Assembly: GCA_030141605.1 (NCBI GenBank)
Contig: JAQGDQ010000225.1
Location: 188,001 to 252,000 of the forward strand
From: Tubiluchus corallicola
Taxonomy: Eukaryota; Priapulida; Priapulimorpha; Priapulimorphida; Tubiluchidae
Direction: 5' to 3'
Length of the DNA: 64,000 nucleotides
Part shown: one piece after another, positions 19,414-30,920 of the stretch
Layout: each line of letters opens with the position of its first letter
How positions within the stretch are numbered: the first letter of the stretch is position 1
The notes under the pieces: generated by a model
Told to the model about the DNA's origin: nothing
What the model saw: only the letters and a program-made list of their open reading frames with translations
Database searches by the model: none
Made by a program: the position numbers and the translations under genes

Positions 19414-22290
19414 CTTAGCTTGTGATAACTAATGCAGGGACGTCTGGTAAATCTCAGCTTGGTGCTATCACTTTGCGCTCCATATTCATGCTCACAGATT
19501 AGAAGCGCACTATTGATCGATTTGGACCTTTTCACGCTCTCCTTTGATGAGGGGAGAAGCAACGATGGAAGAGTTTTGCTTTCGAATTTTTACATTCCAT
19601 GAATCGTTTTAATATTATTTAGTTGAACATTTATAACGTTGCTTGCACTGTTTTTAACGTTATCTTAGTGCGAAAGTTTTGGCATAATTCTAGTGCCCAC
19701 AAAGAATTTTTAGTTACAAATTTGCATAATAGTTAATGGAGAAAGAATCTCTTAAAATCTGATATGTCAGTAAGCCTGCTAGTTGTTCTGTGACCTTGAT
19801 GTTTTTCCTATTATTCTCTGAAGATAAACTGGGCCCTGGTTTAAGATTTCAGTTCAGATTGAGCAAACGAAAGGTGTTTATATGTTATAGAGGTTTCAGA
19901 AGAGACAGTGTAGTTGAAACATGTTGACGTGTAGATGATAGCAGAAAGAAATGTTTTGTGGACTTCTGCATTATGTAGAGTACAAACGATTTCAAATTTT
20001 CCATTTTTGATTTTAATTGATAGTTTTTGATTCTGTACTATGCACTTTCGATTTTTGTATGGAAAAGGCTTTCAAATTACGCGACTCTGTTTCTTGGTTT
20101 GGTCATCAGTATATTTACCCCCAACTATCAGTCATTGTGCAAATTATACACAACACAAGTACTGGGATTTTTGATGATCTCAATGAAAAATTTCCACTCG
20201 AAAGTTCTTTTACTCTCGTACACCGATTTTACACGACCAGGAGAATCCAATTTTTTGTGAAAACATACTTTGGATGGAATTACCAGTGCACTGTTTATCT
20301 TCAGCTGATGAACGACATCGTTGGTTGAAAAATCGGCATGCAAATGGAAGCGCCCATACATAACCAAAAGAAATGATCGCAACTTTAATATGATTTTATC
20401 AATTACATAAGGCGCTTCTCACACTTTTATTACAAAATCATTCTAGATAAGCCTAATATCAGACTTGTTCTATCCTATAAAATTGGAAAAAAATTTTAGT
20501 CGTAACAGTAAGCTGGTTTCCAATTTTCAAGAATCGCTGGTGATTCGATAATCATTTGTACTTTAGCATTATGGCAGTTATATTTGCACAATTCCATTTG
20601 TTTTCAACGACGTTACTATATAAATTGGTTTCAGCTTTTTCTACATTCCATTCAGCACATTTTTGTTACACTGCCTTTTCGGCAACACCTTGTATTTTCA
20701 ACTGTTTCTTTTAGTTCCAGTTCTCTTAGTGTCAGCGAAGATTATTGGTTATTACAAAGCAAACAGTGCAGTTTAAATTTTAAGTTCTTTCTACCTGGTT
20801 CCGTGTTTGTCTTGCTCAAACCCATAAACTAATAAGCCTGCTTGCCTATGACTTGAAACAGCAAACACTTCAATAATTGTAAGACCATTGGCTACAAGGA
20901 TGATATAGTTTTGGGCTTGCCATGGTTGTTTGAGACAGTTTTATCTTGGTCAACTAGCTAAATCGTTGAGCTAGGGTGCTAGGAATGGCGAGTAACTCTG
21001 GTTCACAGAATCTTATCCCATAAGCTTAGCATATGATAGTGTAATTCAAACATTGGACATCCTTTTGATTTGCAGTTTTTTTATTTTTTAAGCATTTGTT
21101 TATGTTGTTGTTATATATTCAAAATTTCCAACTTGATTTGATTTGACACACACAGCACTACTGCACTGAAATCTTTTGATATACCCAGACAGGTTACAAA
21201 AACTTTTTGTACTGCTACAGCAGAGAGGACAAATAGATAAAACGGTCTAGATAAGTTTAAAATTGAGCTAATTGACTCCCATTAAAATTTGGGATGAACT
21301 GAAGTCGGTCCCCTAAAATAGTTTCAGCAATTCATAGTGTCGGTCAATCCAGAAGTTATATTTTACATAGCCAAACCTTTTCTTATGATAACTCAAGCTC
21401 ATTATTGATATTGCAGTTGTACAATGCTATTGTCAAACGTATTGTAGCTAATTAGAAAGCCTACATTTCTATCTTTTATATAACTTGTGTTTGACTCAAA
21501 AATGTTTAACTTTTTGCCACTTTAATTGCTACTACAGTGATATACCAAAGTGGGAACGGCAACGGCTGGCAAACAATGCACGCTAACTGACCGTAATTGT
21601 GATATATTACAGATTGTACAAATGTTTACACGTGTTCATATTATATATATATATAATATATATTTTAGTTTGATCTCATTTTCATGTTCATGATGTCGTT
21701 GTTATTTAAAAATGCATAGTAAAAATGCAAAACAGTATAAATCCTTGTACACATACAGCGCTACAGATAAAAATTTTACGTAACTTAACTGGCATTTGCT
21801 ACACAAAGCTGCAGAAGTACAACCCCCGGCAGGTAGCAAATACTACCCCTTTTTGCAAGATATAACCTACCAAATGTTCGTAAATGTGCCCTGAATCTGT
21901 CAAAACTGTTAAATAGTATAGCTAGGACTATAACCAATTAACCATGCATATTGCTTGAAACTTGCAAGCTTTTGTGTCTATCAAGCAGTCCGAACTTGTC
22001 TACTGTAGAAGTTAAGGCACAATCAATGAGATTCTTTTATACTTGCCTTTTTGCACAAAACTTCAAATTTCTGTTTCGAAAATTTGTGGATTTAGGCTTT
22101 ACTGTTATTGTTGTTTCACTGTTAAAAGTATTTATTAGCTGACACTGTGTGTCTGGCATATCATCTCACTCTGTTGTTGAATTGATTGTTTTACACATAA
22201 TATAATAATTACAATGTGGTACTGGATACCATTTTAAAGTACTCTGTCATGCAATATGTTAACTGTCATAATAAACTTCATACAAATACA
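19414..22290. other. 3' flank of GRAMD1 and intergenic sequence
   Basis: The start of this stretch must include the GRAMD1 3' UTR, but no convincing polyadenylation signal was identified. The open frames here show no motif. A short AT palindrome (TATATATATA core) sits near 21640-21660. Nothing else seen. Confidence 0.5.
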
Positions 22291-22292
22291 TA

Positions 22293-22420
22293 CTTTACAG
22301 ATTTATCAATTTTTGTTCTTTTGTCAAAAAATAATCTCGTTGAGAAAAGCCGGCAACTTTACAGATTTATCAATTTTTGTTCTTTTGTCAAAAAATAATC
22401 TCGTTGAGAAAAGCCGGCAA
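22293..22420. repeat. Perfect tandem duplication of a 64-bp unit
   Basis: 22293-22356 is repeated at 22357-22420 with no difference seen. The unit runs from CTTTACAGATTTATC to GAAAAGCCGGCAA. Confidence 0.93.
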
Positions 22421-22499
22421 GCACACACGCAAAATTTTTACATATTTTTTCAACATTTACATAAATCTATAAAATTGAAAATTGTTAAGAAATAAATGT

Positions 22500-22690
22500 C
22501 CTCACAGACTATCCAATGACGATCTGTATGATGTGGCGAAACAGAATCCTTGCAGTAAACAAATACAAGTAAGAAGATTGCATTGGATTGGGCATGCACT
22601 GAGACTACCTCAAGAGTCTCCTCTTTCTACAGTATTACAGAAAACTTGAAATGACAAAAAAACCGAGAGGGTCAGCGACTGACATATAAT
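22500..22690 (+). mobile_element. LINE relic, C-terminal part after the reverse transcriptase
   Basis: The plus-strand frame reads RRLHWIGHALRLPQESPLS, the widespread LINE pattern (R-R-x-x-W-x-G-H-x-x-R), followed by stops and drift. A short dead fragment lying downstream of the CENP-H-like gene on the opposite strand. Confidence 0.65.
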
Positions 22691-22699
22691 AGTGATATA

Positions 22700-23362
22700 C
22701 TGGAAAAAGGTTTTCCAGCTGCAACTCTGGATTTGAGGGATAATGCATCGTGCGTGGTAGAGGTAGATGGGAGTACTTAGCATCAATAAGTAGAACGTGA
22801 CGTGTTTTGGAACATATAGGCATGGAAACCATGACGACCTAAATTTACACAATTTTCGATAGCCTTTCATCTTTTATTCAAACTACGTTTAAGTTAGGAA
22901 GTAGGGCTGACAGTTAAATAAAGCTGCCACATATCACTTAGCAATGTAATTATTCAACAAATAACAAACCAGTGCAAATTGAGACAGCAGTACACTGAAA
23001 TAATTTAACAAATTGGACAATACTGTACTCTCCGAAATTGATACGGCTTAACTTTTGTTAAAGTTAGACTACCAGCTGAGATTGAGAGTGCATCTTAGTA
23101 TCAGGTAGTGTACTCTACCCATTTTTTACACCTGCACCTACAAATGGAAAGCTTGGTGGTCTACTGATCATTGCTGCTAACATAAGTGGTAATTTATTAA
23201 AGTGAACTTTTGCTAATCTTAAACACACGCTGGTCGATGTGATAGACTTATAATTGTACTACATGATTTGCAGTGATACTGCACGAAAGTGGATAACAGG
23301 ACATCAGTAGCTCAATTTCTGCCCGTTAAAAAAGTCAATAGTTAGCACTGGAACAAGTGAAT
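22700..23362. other. No gene seen; 3' flank of the CENP-H-like gene
   Basis: AT-rich DNA with no supported gene. It must contain the 3' UTR of the minus-strand gene ending at 23363. Confidence 0.45.
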
Positions 23363-24151
23363 TCAAAGATTTTCAATTTCGACATCAAGTGGGTTTGACA
23401 GAGAAAAGAGAAACGACATTACAGATGGATTTTCGGCCCAATTCACTGTGCTGCCTGAAAATAAATTCTGAAGCAAAATTCGCATGACAGACACTTTGTT
23501 TTCAACATCATTAATTGATTGCAGTAACTCAGCCGTTTTGGTGTTATGCCCCGTTTTTGTCAGTTTTGTAATTCTGTCTGACTTATGTTGGTTGATCAGG
23601 TCCATTGCATCACGATTTAACTGTTTCAGTTTGAGCCTTTCTTTCTGCAAACGATTTAGTCTCTCAGTTATATCATTGTGGCAAGTGAGATCGGCAGCAA
23701 TCTCTGCGGATATTTCGATTTGTAACTTACAAAACTCCCTTATGCGATTTTGACGTGCTGTAAAATGATAATTAGTTTCGTCAGTGTCTCCAGCATGAGC
23801 AGAAAAATTCTTAGGATAAAAACAATCCAAGAGAGTTTCGGCTAGCTGCTGCTTTTGTGCTAACATCTGATTTATCGAATGTTTCGTTCGCAAATATGAT
23901 AAGTTTGCTTGCAGCACATCGCTCGTTTTATTTACAGCGGCTCCTTCGCCTGCCTCTTTTAAATGGCGTCCAAGCAGATCTGATCGATACTTTAACTCCT
24001 GCTCGCAAATATTTTGTTTTTCACGTAATTTACGAAGCATTGCGACTGTACCCTCGTCTGAATTTGCTTGAGAATCCAGCGACAACGTTGGTTGGTTAAC
24101 CTCACTTTGCCTACACCCCGCATCGTTACTTCCGCCTAAACCATATTCCAT
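23363..24151 (-). CDS. CENPH: CENP-H-like kinetochore protein, single coding exon
   Basis: 262 residues from ATG at 24151 to TGA at 23363. The C-terminus LLQNLFSGSTVNWAENPSV matches the hallmark end of CENP-H (a V/I-x-x-x-x-QNL-x-x-GS-x-VNWAE-DP pattern). Before it is a long charged, helical region with RLNRLQKERLKLKQLN and an N-terminal LRKLREKQ helix, as expected for the coiled coils of CENP-H. Family role: part of the constitutive centromere network, together with CENP-I and CENP-K, at the inner kinetochore. The frame stays open to a Met 13 codons further upstream, but a pyrimidine tract with TTTTTTTGCAG lies 8 bases before the chosen ATG, so those codons are probably intron. This also predicts a 5' leader exon not identified here. 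The absence of introns contrasts with the multi-exon vertebrate gene. Close-to-family length. Confidence 0.78.
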   Translation of the reverse strand: MEYGLGGSNDAGCRQSEVNQPTLSLDSQANSDEGTVAMLRKLREKQNICEQELKYRSDLLGRHLKEAGEGAAVNKTSDVLQANLSYLRTKHSINQMLAQKQQLAETLLDCFYPKNFSAHAGDTDETNYHFTARQNRIREFCKLQIEISAEIAADLTCHNDITERLNRLQKERLKLKQLNRDAMDLINQHKSDRITKLTKTGHNTKTAELLQSINDVENKVSVMRILLQNLFSGSTVNWAENPSVMSFLFSLSNPLDVEIENL

Positions 24152-24419
24152 TACAATAACTGCAAAAAAATACATAAAGAGTAAAAACATACAAAACTGC
24201 CAAAATTAATTGCAAAATTAAACGTTGGCGCTAGGAACTCTTGTTTTGCATTATACTGTACTAAAGACGTCATTTCCTGTCTTGGCAAATTTCTTTTGTA
24301 ACAAAAAGCGCCAAAACAATAAATTTGCTACTTGTTTGCTTACTCTAAAACACCTGACCATAACATGCTTTTTGACCATCTCACCTCAACGGTTTTCGAT
24401 ATTAAGCCAGATTTGATGA

Positions 24420-25125
24420 TTCAACAATTTCCCTATTAAGTGAATTCCAAGAGCCCACCATGCGAGAAGATAAAAAGTGGGCTCTCATATTAGTCAGAAT
24501 GTGTTGTACAAATAATTTAGAGTTGTATCCACGTTGGTCACATGCCAGACTAATACACATCTAAGCATTATTTAGGGTAACATACTGAGGTGACCAAGCA
24601 AAGCACGCATACTCAAGTATTGGTCTAAAGTTCTACAGCTTTGTACAGAGGTACAATAATTTTTTCAGTACGTGATGAAATGCAGCATTTTATCATTCCA
24701 ATGCGTCAAATTAACCCGAGAAACAAATACGACGTTTTGCCTTTGGCTATTCCCAAATCATGTACAAATCATGTCACCTTCAATAACACCATTGCGTAGA
24801 CAACAATTAAGGTATTGTAGAAGTAGAACAAATACGAATACTGTGCAATGCATGCATTTACTACGTTTGAGTGACATTAATCATTTGTCACATATACCAG
24901 CACTCAATTTCAGACAGGTCTGTTTGTATCTCTTGATCAGAATCGTTTCTAATTAGATGATATATGCGTGCCAGGGGATACACAATCAGTAACAATATTA
25001 ATTTTGTAAAAACAAGAAAACAATAGGGTCCCGATAAAGTCCCTTGAGGAATGCCACTGGTTACATTTCTCCAAGAAATAGTTACACCTTTTAAAACTAC
25101 TCTCTGACATCTGCGAGGTAACAAA
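24420..25125 (-). mobile_element. CR1/jockey-like LINE relic, reverse transcriptase to C-terminus
   Basis: The minus-strand frame at 25124-24888 reads CQRVVLKGVTISWRNVTSGI and then PQGTLSGP, the conserved reverse transcriptase block that precedes the catalytic aspartates. Further down (about 24560-24420) RGYNSKLF and RAHFLSSRMVGSWNSLNREI match the typical end of CR1/L2-type proteins. Stops and shifts separate the parts, so the copy is dead. Confidence 0.75.
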
Positions 25126-25850
25126 AATATTGAAACAAGTGGAGTAGTTTACCTCTTATACCTGCAAATTTCTTTTTCAGCATAAGACAAAAGTTCAACT
25201 AGTCAATCAATTAGCAATCAGTCAAACATTTAATCTACCAATCAAGCAATGAATCAAACAATCAGACAAGTGAGTACGTCAGTAATCAAGCAATTGTGAA
25301 ATCATTTAGCATAACTACCTACAACATAACATAAACGTATTTTGTACTTATTTCTGTTATACCGTCACAATAAATAGTCCATAATAACTATGTTATTTAA
25401 ATATACTAGCAGTACGTAGATTTCAATACTCGTAAAAAAGTCACAGGTTAAAAAGTAACAGAAAAAACATCCAATTAACTGCAGCTACTTCGGTAGTTTT
25501 ATACTGTATAACCATGTCCAAATTAAATTATACTTGCCGTATTTCTCATCTCATACACAAAGTACAATTAATAATGTCAGTCAATGTAATGTCAGACCTG
25601 TTTTTTTAGCAAAGTTCTAAGCACTTCAAAATCTGAAAATATAAATATCAAATAAATATATGCTTGCGTTATTTTTATTTTTCACAAATATAGCCATCGA
25701 TGTTGCATAAATAAAACATAAAATCGTCAGTCTGTTAAAAGTTCGTGATATTAAATTTTATAATTTCATGCTGAAATGTGTTAATTGTTGTTCGTTAAAT
25801 AAGACAGAAATAATTAGAGTAGTTAAATTTAAGACTGAATTCCCTGGGGA

Positions 25851-26048
25851 CTTCTCACGAACATGGAGTATACAGTATATCTATCATGCGGCAAGGATGA
25901 TACCATTCCTCACGACGAGGATGCATAATAGTTTCTAGCTGACAGCAGAGTTCCTCACGAGGAACTGCACGAGAAATTTTACTGTATGTCTTCATTGTGA
26001 AATGCGCCACAGAAAACAATGTGTTCCATTTTCGTGAGGAATTCCGCA
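25851..26048. repeat. Small inverted-repeat element, MITE-like
   Basis: Left TTCTCACGAACATGG and right CCATTTTCGTGAGGAA are near-inverse ends. Several internal TCCTCACGA motifs and a TTCCTCACGAGGAA palindrome occur between them. No clear target duplication. Confidence 0.5.
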
Positions 26049-26744
26049 CAAAATTTCCCCCGGAAGCGTATTTCAGCTTGACTATTTTAGGCTACCGTAA
26101 CTAAAGCACGTTTCGCATGCGGAAGATCCTTCTAAAACAAATGAACAGCTTCAGTGTATGCATTCTGTTTAGAGTGAAATGGTGAACGTCATCTTGTTTT
26201 TCTGCACGGGCAAAAATAGCTAAATAATAACTAACATTTTAGGTACGTTGTGTTTATGATACCAGCCTTCTGATGTAAATTAGCAAGCTTTTGAAATTTG
26301 GAGAATTCGTCCTCTTTTTGAAAATTGGTTATGAGTGCAAATGTAGATCATTTCAACACTCTGCAAAGTCTTGAGACTTGGTGTTAGCGTTATAGTAGCC
26401 CTACAGTGTACAGTATAAAGTTTTCATAAGCGTAGTACATTCTATACTCGTACCATTTTTAAATTGGAATCATAAGTTTTTTAAAGCTCGAGTCATATTC
26501 ATAATCATATTGAGTTGGTGACTTGCAGTTATTTTTACTATACGCACATCAGTTTTTAATTTATGTGTGATAGCAATCTATAGTTCTACCTGTGTATATA
26601 TTTTTTGTACTTGCCAATGTATGTAATGTTAATTGCATATTTGTGCCCCGCAAATTGAATTGAAATTGAATTAAATTGTTACAACACTCACACATAATAA
26701 TACAATTCAGTTCAAGTTTATGTGCACAAATACAATTACGTAAC

Positions 26745-26854
26745 ATGGCAAAAACATGAGTTAGCACAGGTATCATAATAAAAATATGATTGAAATTTTA
26801 TGGCAAAAACATGAGTTAGCACAAGTATGATAATAAAAATATGATTGAAATTTT
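26745..26854. repeat. Tandem duplication of a 55-bp unit
   Basis: Copies at 26745-26799 and 26800-26854 (start ATGGCAAAAACATGAG). A partial third copy of the first bases follows at about 26863. Confidence 0.9.
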
Positions 26855-27059
26855 ATGTAACATGGCAAAAAATAAAAAATGAACTATAATTTTTAAACTG
26901 TAATAGAGCATAACATTTGTAGTTATAAAATTTTGCAAATTTAAATACCATTTTTTGTATTCAACTGCAAACTAACCAGATATGTAAATGTTAAGCATTA
27001 ATGATGTTTAATTTTGTAATTGCCGTAATTTCCCATGCGAAAGTGTAATCTAATACTAG

Positions 27060-27850
27060 TATTAGTAATAATAAAAGTAATGGATACTATTTTAATTATT
27101 TTCAAGTTGGGGTTTTTGGTGCTGCAGCTGTAATGTTGATTTTATGAACGTAAAATAGGAAGTCATCAGCTTTGTGCATTGCCATATTTATTTTTAAAAA
27201 ATGAGAACAGCATTGCTTTTTTGGAAGGTTGCTGGACTTTCATAGAAGTGTTGGAATAATTTAATCTGGCCTGTCTATAGAGTATGGCAGTTTAGTGAGA
27301 TTATTAGCGCAAAGACGGTTTGGTACCAATGACGTCACAGCTAAAACTTATTTTCGCTGTTTTTGGTAAATCCTAACTTGTGGCTCAGTCATGTTTCAGC
27401 AACATAAATTTTCTTTTAAACTAAAGTTGATTTTAGTGTGTGCACACTGTACGCTACATTAACTTTAGTGCAAGTAAATGATAAGTAATGGGTGATTTTA
27501 ACTTTTATGCATATCTTTTTTATTTAGGAGTCCCTTATAATACGTGCTAGTATAAATGCCATAATTTGTTCAGGTCTGTCCTGGTAAGTTTTTAGCATTT
27601 TTGACGTGGGTCGCATTCCCTGGGTAGTTGGAACCGACATAGCATGATATTGAGTTGAGCAAGGAGTTTTAGGTTAAAAGGTAATGATTGCTGGGCTGTT
27701 TGCTCTTTAGAAATTGATAAGATTGAGGAATAGTTAATAGATTCTACCCACTGTGAAGAAAAACACTTCAGAAGCTAAAGGTGACGATGGAATCCAACAT
27801 TGGTCATTAGAAACCAAAGAAAGACTTTTGTCTATATTTCTCAGCAGTAA
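27060..27850. other. No gene seen
   Basis: AT-rich intergenic DNA ahead of the minisatellite. No motif-bearing frame. Confidence 0.45.
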
Positions 27851-27854
27851 TGCA

Positions 27855-28395
27855 AGCTAGTGAATACAAAACTACAAAACTTGATTCAAGGCAGAGGTCT
27901 ACAAAACTGCAAAACTTGATTCAAAACTGAGGTCTACAAAACTGCAAAACATGATTCAAGACAGAGGTCTACAAAACTCTGAAACTTGACTCATAGCAGA
28001 GGTCTGCTAAACCTGATTCAAAGTAGAGGTCTTCAAAACTGCAAAACTTGATTCAAGACAGAGGTCTACAAAACTGCGAAACTTGACTCATAGCAGAGGC
28101 CTGCAAGACTCGATTTAAGGCAGAGGTTTACAAAACTGCAAAGCTTGGTTCAGTGCAGAGGTCTGCTAAACTGCAAAACCTGATTCAAGGTAGAGGTCTT
28201 CAAAACTGCAAAACTTGATTCAAGACAGAGGTCTACAAAACTACGAAACTTGACTCATAGCAGAGGTCTGCAAGACTCGATTCAAGGCAGAGGTCTGCAA
28301 AACTTGATTCAAAGCAGAGCTCTACAAAATTCCAAAATTTGATTCAAGGCAGGGATCTACAAAGCTGCAAAGCTTGATCAAGACAGTGGTCTACA
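27855..28395. repeat. Minisatellite, about 15 to 16 units of about 35 bp
   Basis: Units follow ACAAAACTGCAAAACTTGA then TTCAAGGCAGAGGTCT, with base changes and some shortened units (for example GGTCTGCTAAACCTGATT). Not coding. Variation among units suggests an old array that has undergone shuffling. Confidence 0.92.
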
Positions 28396-28619
28396 AATAA
28401 AAATAGATACGATGTGAAAAGTCCAACTTTCAGAAAACATAAACAGAAGGTAAACAGAGCTATTGAATGATAAGTTAGAAAGGGTTGATTAGGACATTGG
28501 AAGCTGATTAACCTGCTGAAGCTGTTAATATCTTTTTTCTGTTTCTGGTGCAATGTGTCTACTTCATAATTTTTTATATATAAAACACCAAAACAAGGTC
28601 AGTTCGTATGCATGATTAG

Positions 28620-28690
28620 CAGGGCCGGTGCTAGAAAATGCGGAGCCCAATTAGAAAATTGTTATTGGGGCCCTTTGCCCTGCAAAAGTT
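28620..28690. mobile_element. Possible hAT terminal fragment
   Basis: Starts CAGGGCCGGTGCTAG and contains GGGGCCCTTTGCCCTG, resembling hAT ends. No matching far terminus or 8-bp duplication was found, so this is only a suggestion. Confidence 0.3.
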
Positions 28691-28699
28691 GAAGATTAA

Positions 28700-29200
28700 A
28701 GATTGATGTTTTATGCCACATGTAGTATGACAGTTTTTGCCAAAAGTATTTAGAAATTGAGATTCAAGCATTAGTCACAATTGCGTATTAAAATTTGAAA
28801 AGCCATATGAAAGTTTTAATATTGTGTTACAAGTAAAGATAATTACTGCTATACTGTTTATATCTCTAATGTATCTTCTAAAAACAGACTTTTCGGGCTT
28901 TTTTATCCAAGAAATTTTTCAAAATTCAAACTCAGTGGTTTTTGTAATGGCATCTCTTGTGGAATTGTTGACTGTAGTTATGTTTTAATGTGTATCGAGG
29001 TTTTGATTATTGTTCACAAAGTGGTAAAATTAAGATGCAATGACGATCTAGCTAATTCTAGCTAATGCATATGGGGCTCACCAATTGTCGTATTTTAAAA
29101 AGGTATAATGCCAATGCTAAACTGAAATAATAAAATAAACAAACAAACGGTCAGCATCCTCTGCTCAAGCATGTGCATGGGCCCTTCTTCCTGTCTAATT
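28700..29200. other. No gene seen
   Basis: AT-rich sequence between repeats; no gene signal. Confidence 0.4.
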
Positions 29201-29207
29201 GGCTTAA

Positions 29208-29736
29208 CCCTTTCACTACGGAAGGTGGCACGCTGCCGCCTATGTTTTTCATGCAAGAGTCACTTGGGTCTGTTTATTTCACTGCTACGGCCATACAAAA
29301 ACATTGCCAGTATAGTAAAGTTTAACAGCCATGGGATTGGTGTTGCTTTCCAACAAGTAACGCTAACCAACCAATCAGCGTCTGAAGCCAGGTGCATTCC
29401 ACAGTACTATACTGTGTATGGTATGTTCCCACGCAAAATCACTTGTGGATCATTGATGAAGCGCATGTTTAGTAGATTGTTCTGCATTCTTATAAAATGA
29501 TTGCATATTATGGATTAGTATTGTGTCTTTTGTGAAAACTGGTTTGAGTGCATGTATGTGAGCTCAAATGTATGTGCATATATAGAAATAAAACTAATAT
29601 TTAGTATTAGTACTCAATAACGAACAACTATTTGTTTATTTACAAGATTCTGTTTTAGTAACATAATCAAGAAGTTATTGTCAAATGTGCACAAGTCAAT
29701 GTGGCCCAGTTAAAAAGCAATTACATTTTGAAAGGG
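29208..29736. mobile_element. Non-autonomous piggyBac-like element (about 529 bp) with TTAA flanks
   Basis: Left end TTAA-CCCTTTCACTACGG (TTAA at 29204-29207) and right end TTTTGAAAGGG-TTAA (TTAA at 29737-29740). The inverted CCCTTTCA termini beside TTAA are the usual piggyBac arrangement. The one longer frame inside has no transposase motif. Confidence 0.65.
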
Positions 29737-29740
29737 TTAA

Positions 29741-30820
29741 AACCGACCCTGATGGTAAGGGCTAAAATAAAGATGTGAATGCATGTCATGATATCCAGAG
29801 GAATTGCATGATGGGTTTTAACTGGGTTAGATATATTCACTTGTTATCGTTTCCTTCATTGAGTGAATACTGTGACGCATTAGTCTTTTCTCACTGTGCA
29901 CCAAATTATCATAAGGTGTCAAGCTGTGTATAAAAAAATTCCTGTAAATGATGCTAAGATAGTATCGAAAAGTGAAAATTTCAAGTTGACTTGTACTAAT
30001 ACTGATTTCTTTTATTGATGAGTTAAATGTCACTGACTGAGTTTTGTATACCCCCAATGTTAGAAATGGGAGCTTAAAACTGCTTTATCAAGTCACAATA
30101 TTTGTATGATATGTTTTATTTCACTAGAGTTCCTACCTCTTGGTTCCAAGATAATTTTCAAAAAGAAAAGCTTTTCTGAGATATGTAGTAAATACTAGTG
30201 GATAGATTAATAGATTAATATAAGCAATGAAAACATTTGCACATGAATCACAACCAACATTGTTTAATTTTGTTGTGTATTCGAGTCTTGCAAAAAAACA
30301 TCTACAACCCAGTGGAGAGAGAAGCATAAGTATTTAACTTAATTTCGTTTCGTTTCTGTTTGGTAGCTACATTTGACAGGCCTTGAAATGTCTAAAATTT
30401 ACGTAACGCAATACCCGTTTTCTTTGTATTTGGCTTGCGTGACCTGTCTTTCAGTTACCTGGTATTTCTGGTATAATTAGTTAAAGAGATTAGTTAAATA
30501 TAATACTTAATGTAAAAAATTGAATTATCAAGTTTGTTTGTACATTTACAAAAATAAATTCCTCTGTATAACAACGGGGTTGCCATTTGACTTAACTGAA
30601 GGATGTTTCCTTAAAAACGATCTATTAACAATTATTATCACTATTAACAAAATGGCCAGTTTTGGTTGATTGAAATAAACATCGATTATTGGTCTGAAAT
30701 AAACATCGATTATTGGTCAACTAAACGTAACCTTATTGTATGTTGACGTGAAAACCCGAGGCTTATTTTGTGCTTTCACTATCTTCATTGTTTCATTTTA
30801 ATTAAGTGTTATTTTTTTCA
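29741..30820. other. Upstream region of the DIDO1-like gene
   Basis: No supported coding sequence. Contains a perfect 24-bp direct repeat (30671-30694 and 30695-30718). A pyrimidine tract and AG at 30820-30821 form a likely splice acceptor, so the transcript probably has at least one upstream leader exon not located here. Confidence 0.5.
30671..30718. repeat. Perfect 24-bp tandem direct repeat
   Basis: TGAAATAAACATCGATTATT plus GGTC, twice in a row, about 200 bases upstream of the DIDO1-like start codon. Confidence 0.9.
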
Positions 30821-30920
30821 GGTTCTGGTCAGCTGCTGAACTTTTCAGTGCGACAATGCAACTGTGAATCATGGGCTGTGCTTAAATTGTAGAAGAACCT
30901 CTGTGCATTTTGTTTCTATA

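Noticed and set aside
27855-28395. Regular repeats suggesting a CRISPR-like array
   Set aside because: Units abut each other without unique spacers, vary in sequence and sit in an animal genome; a minisatellite explains them.
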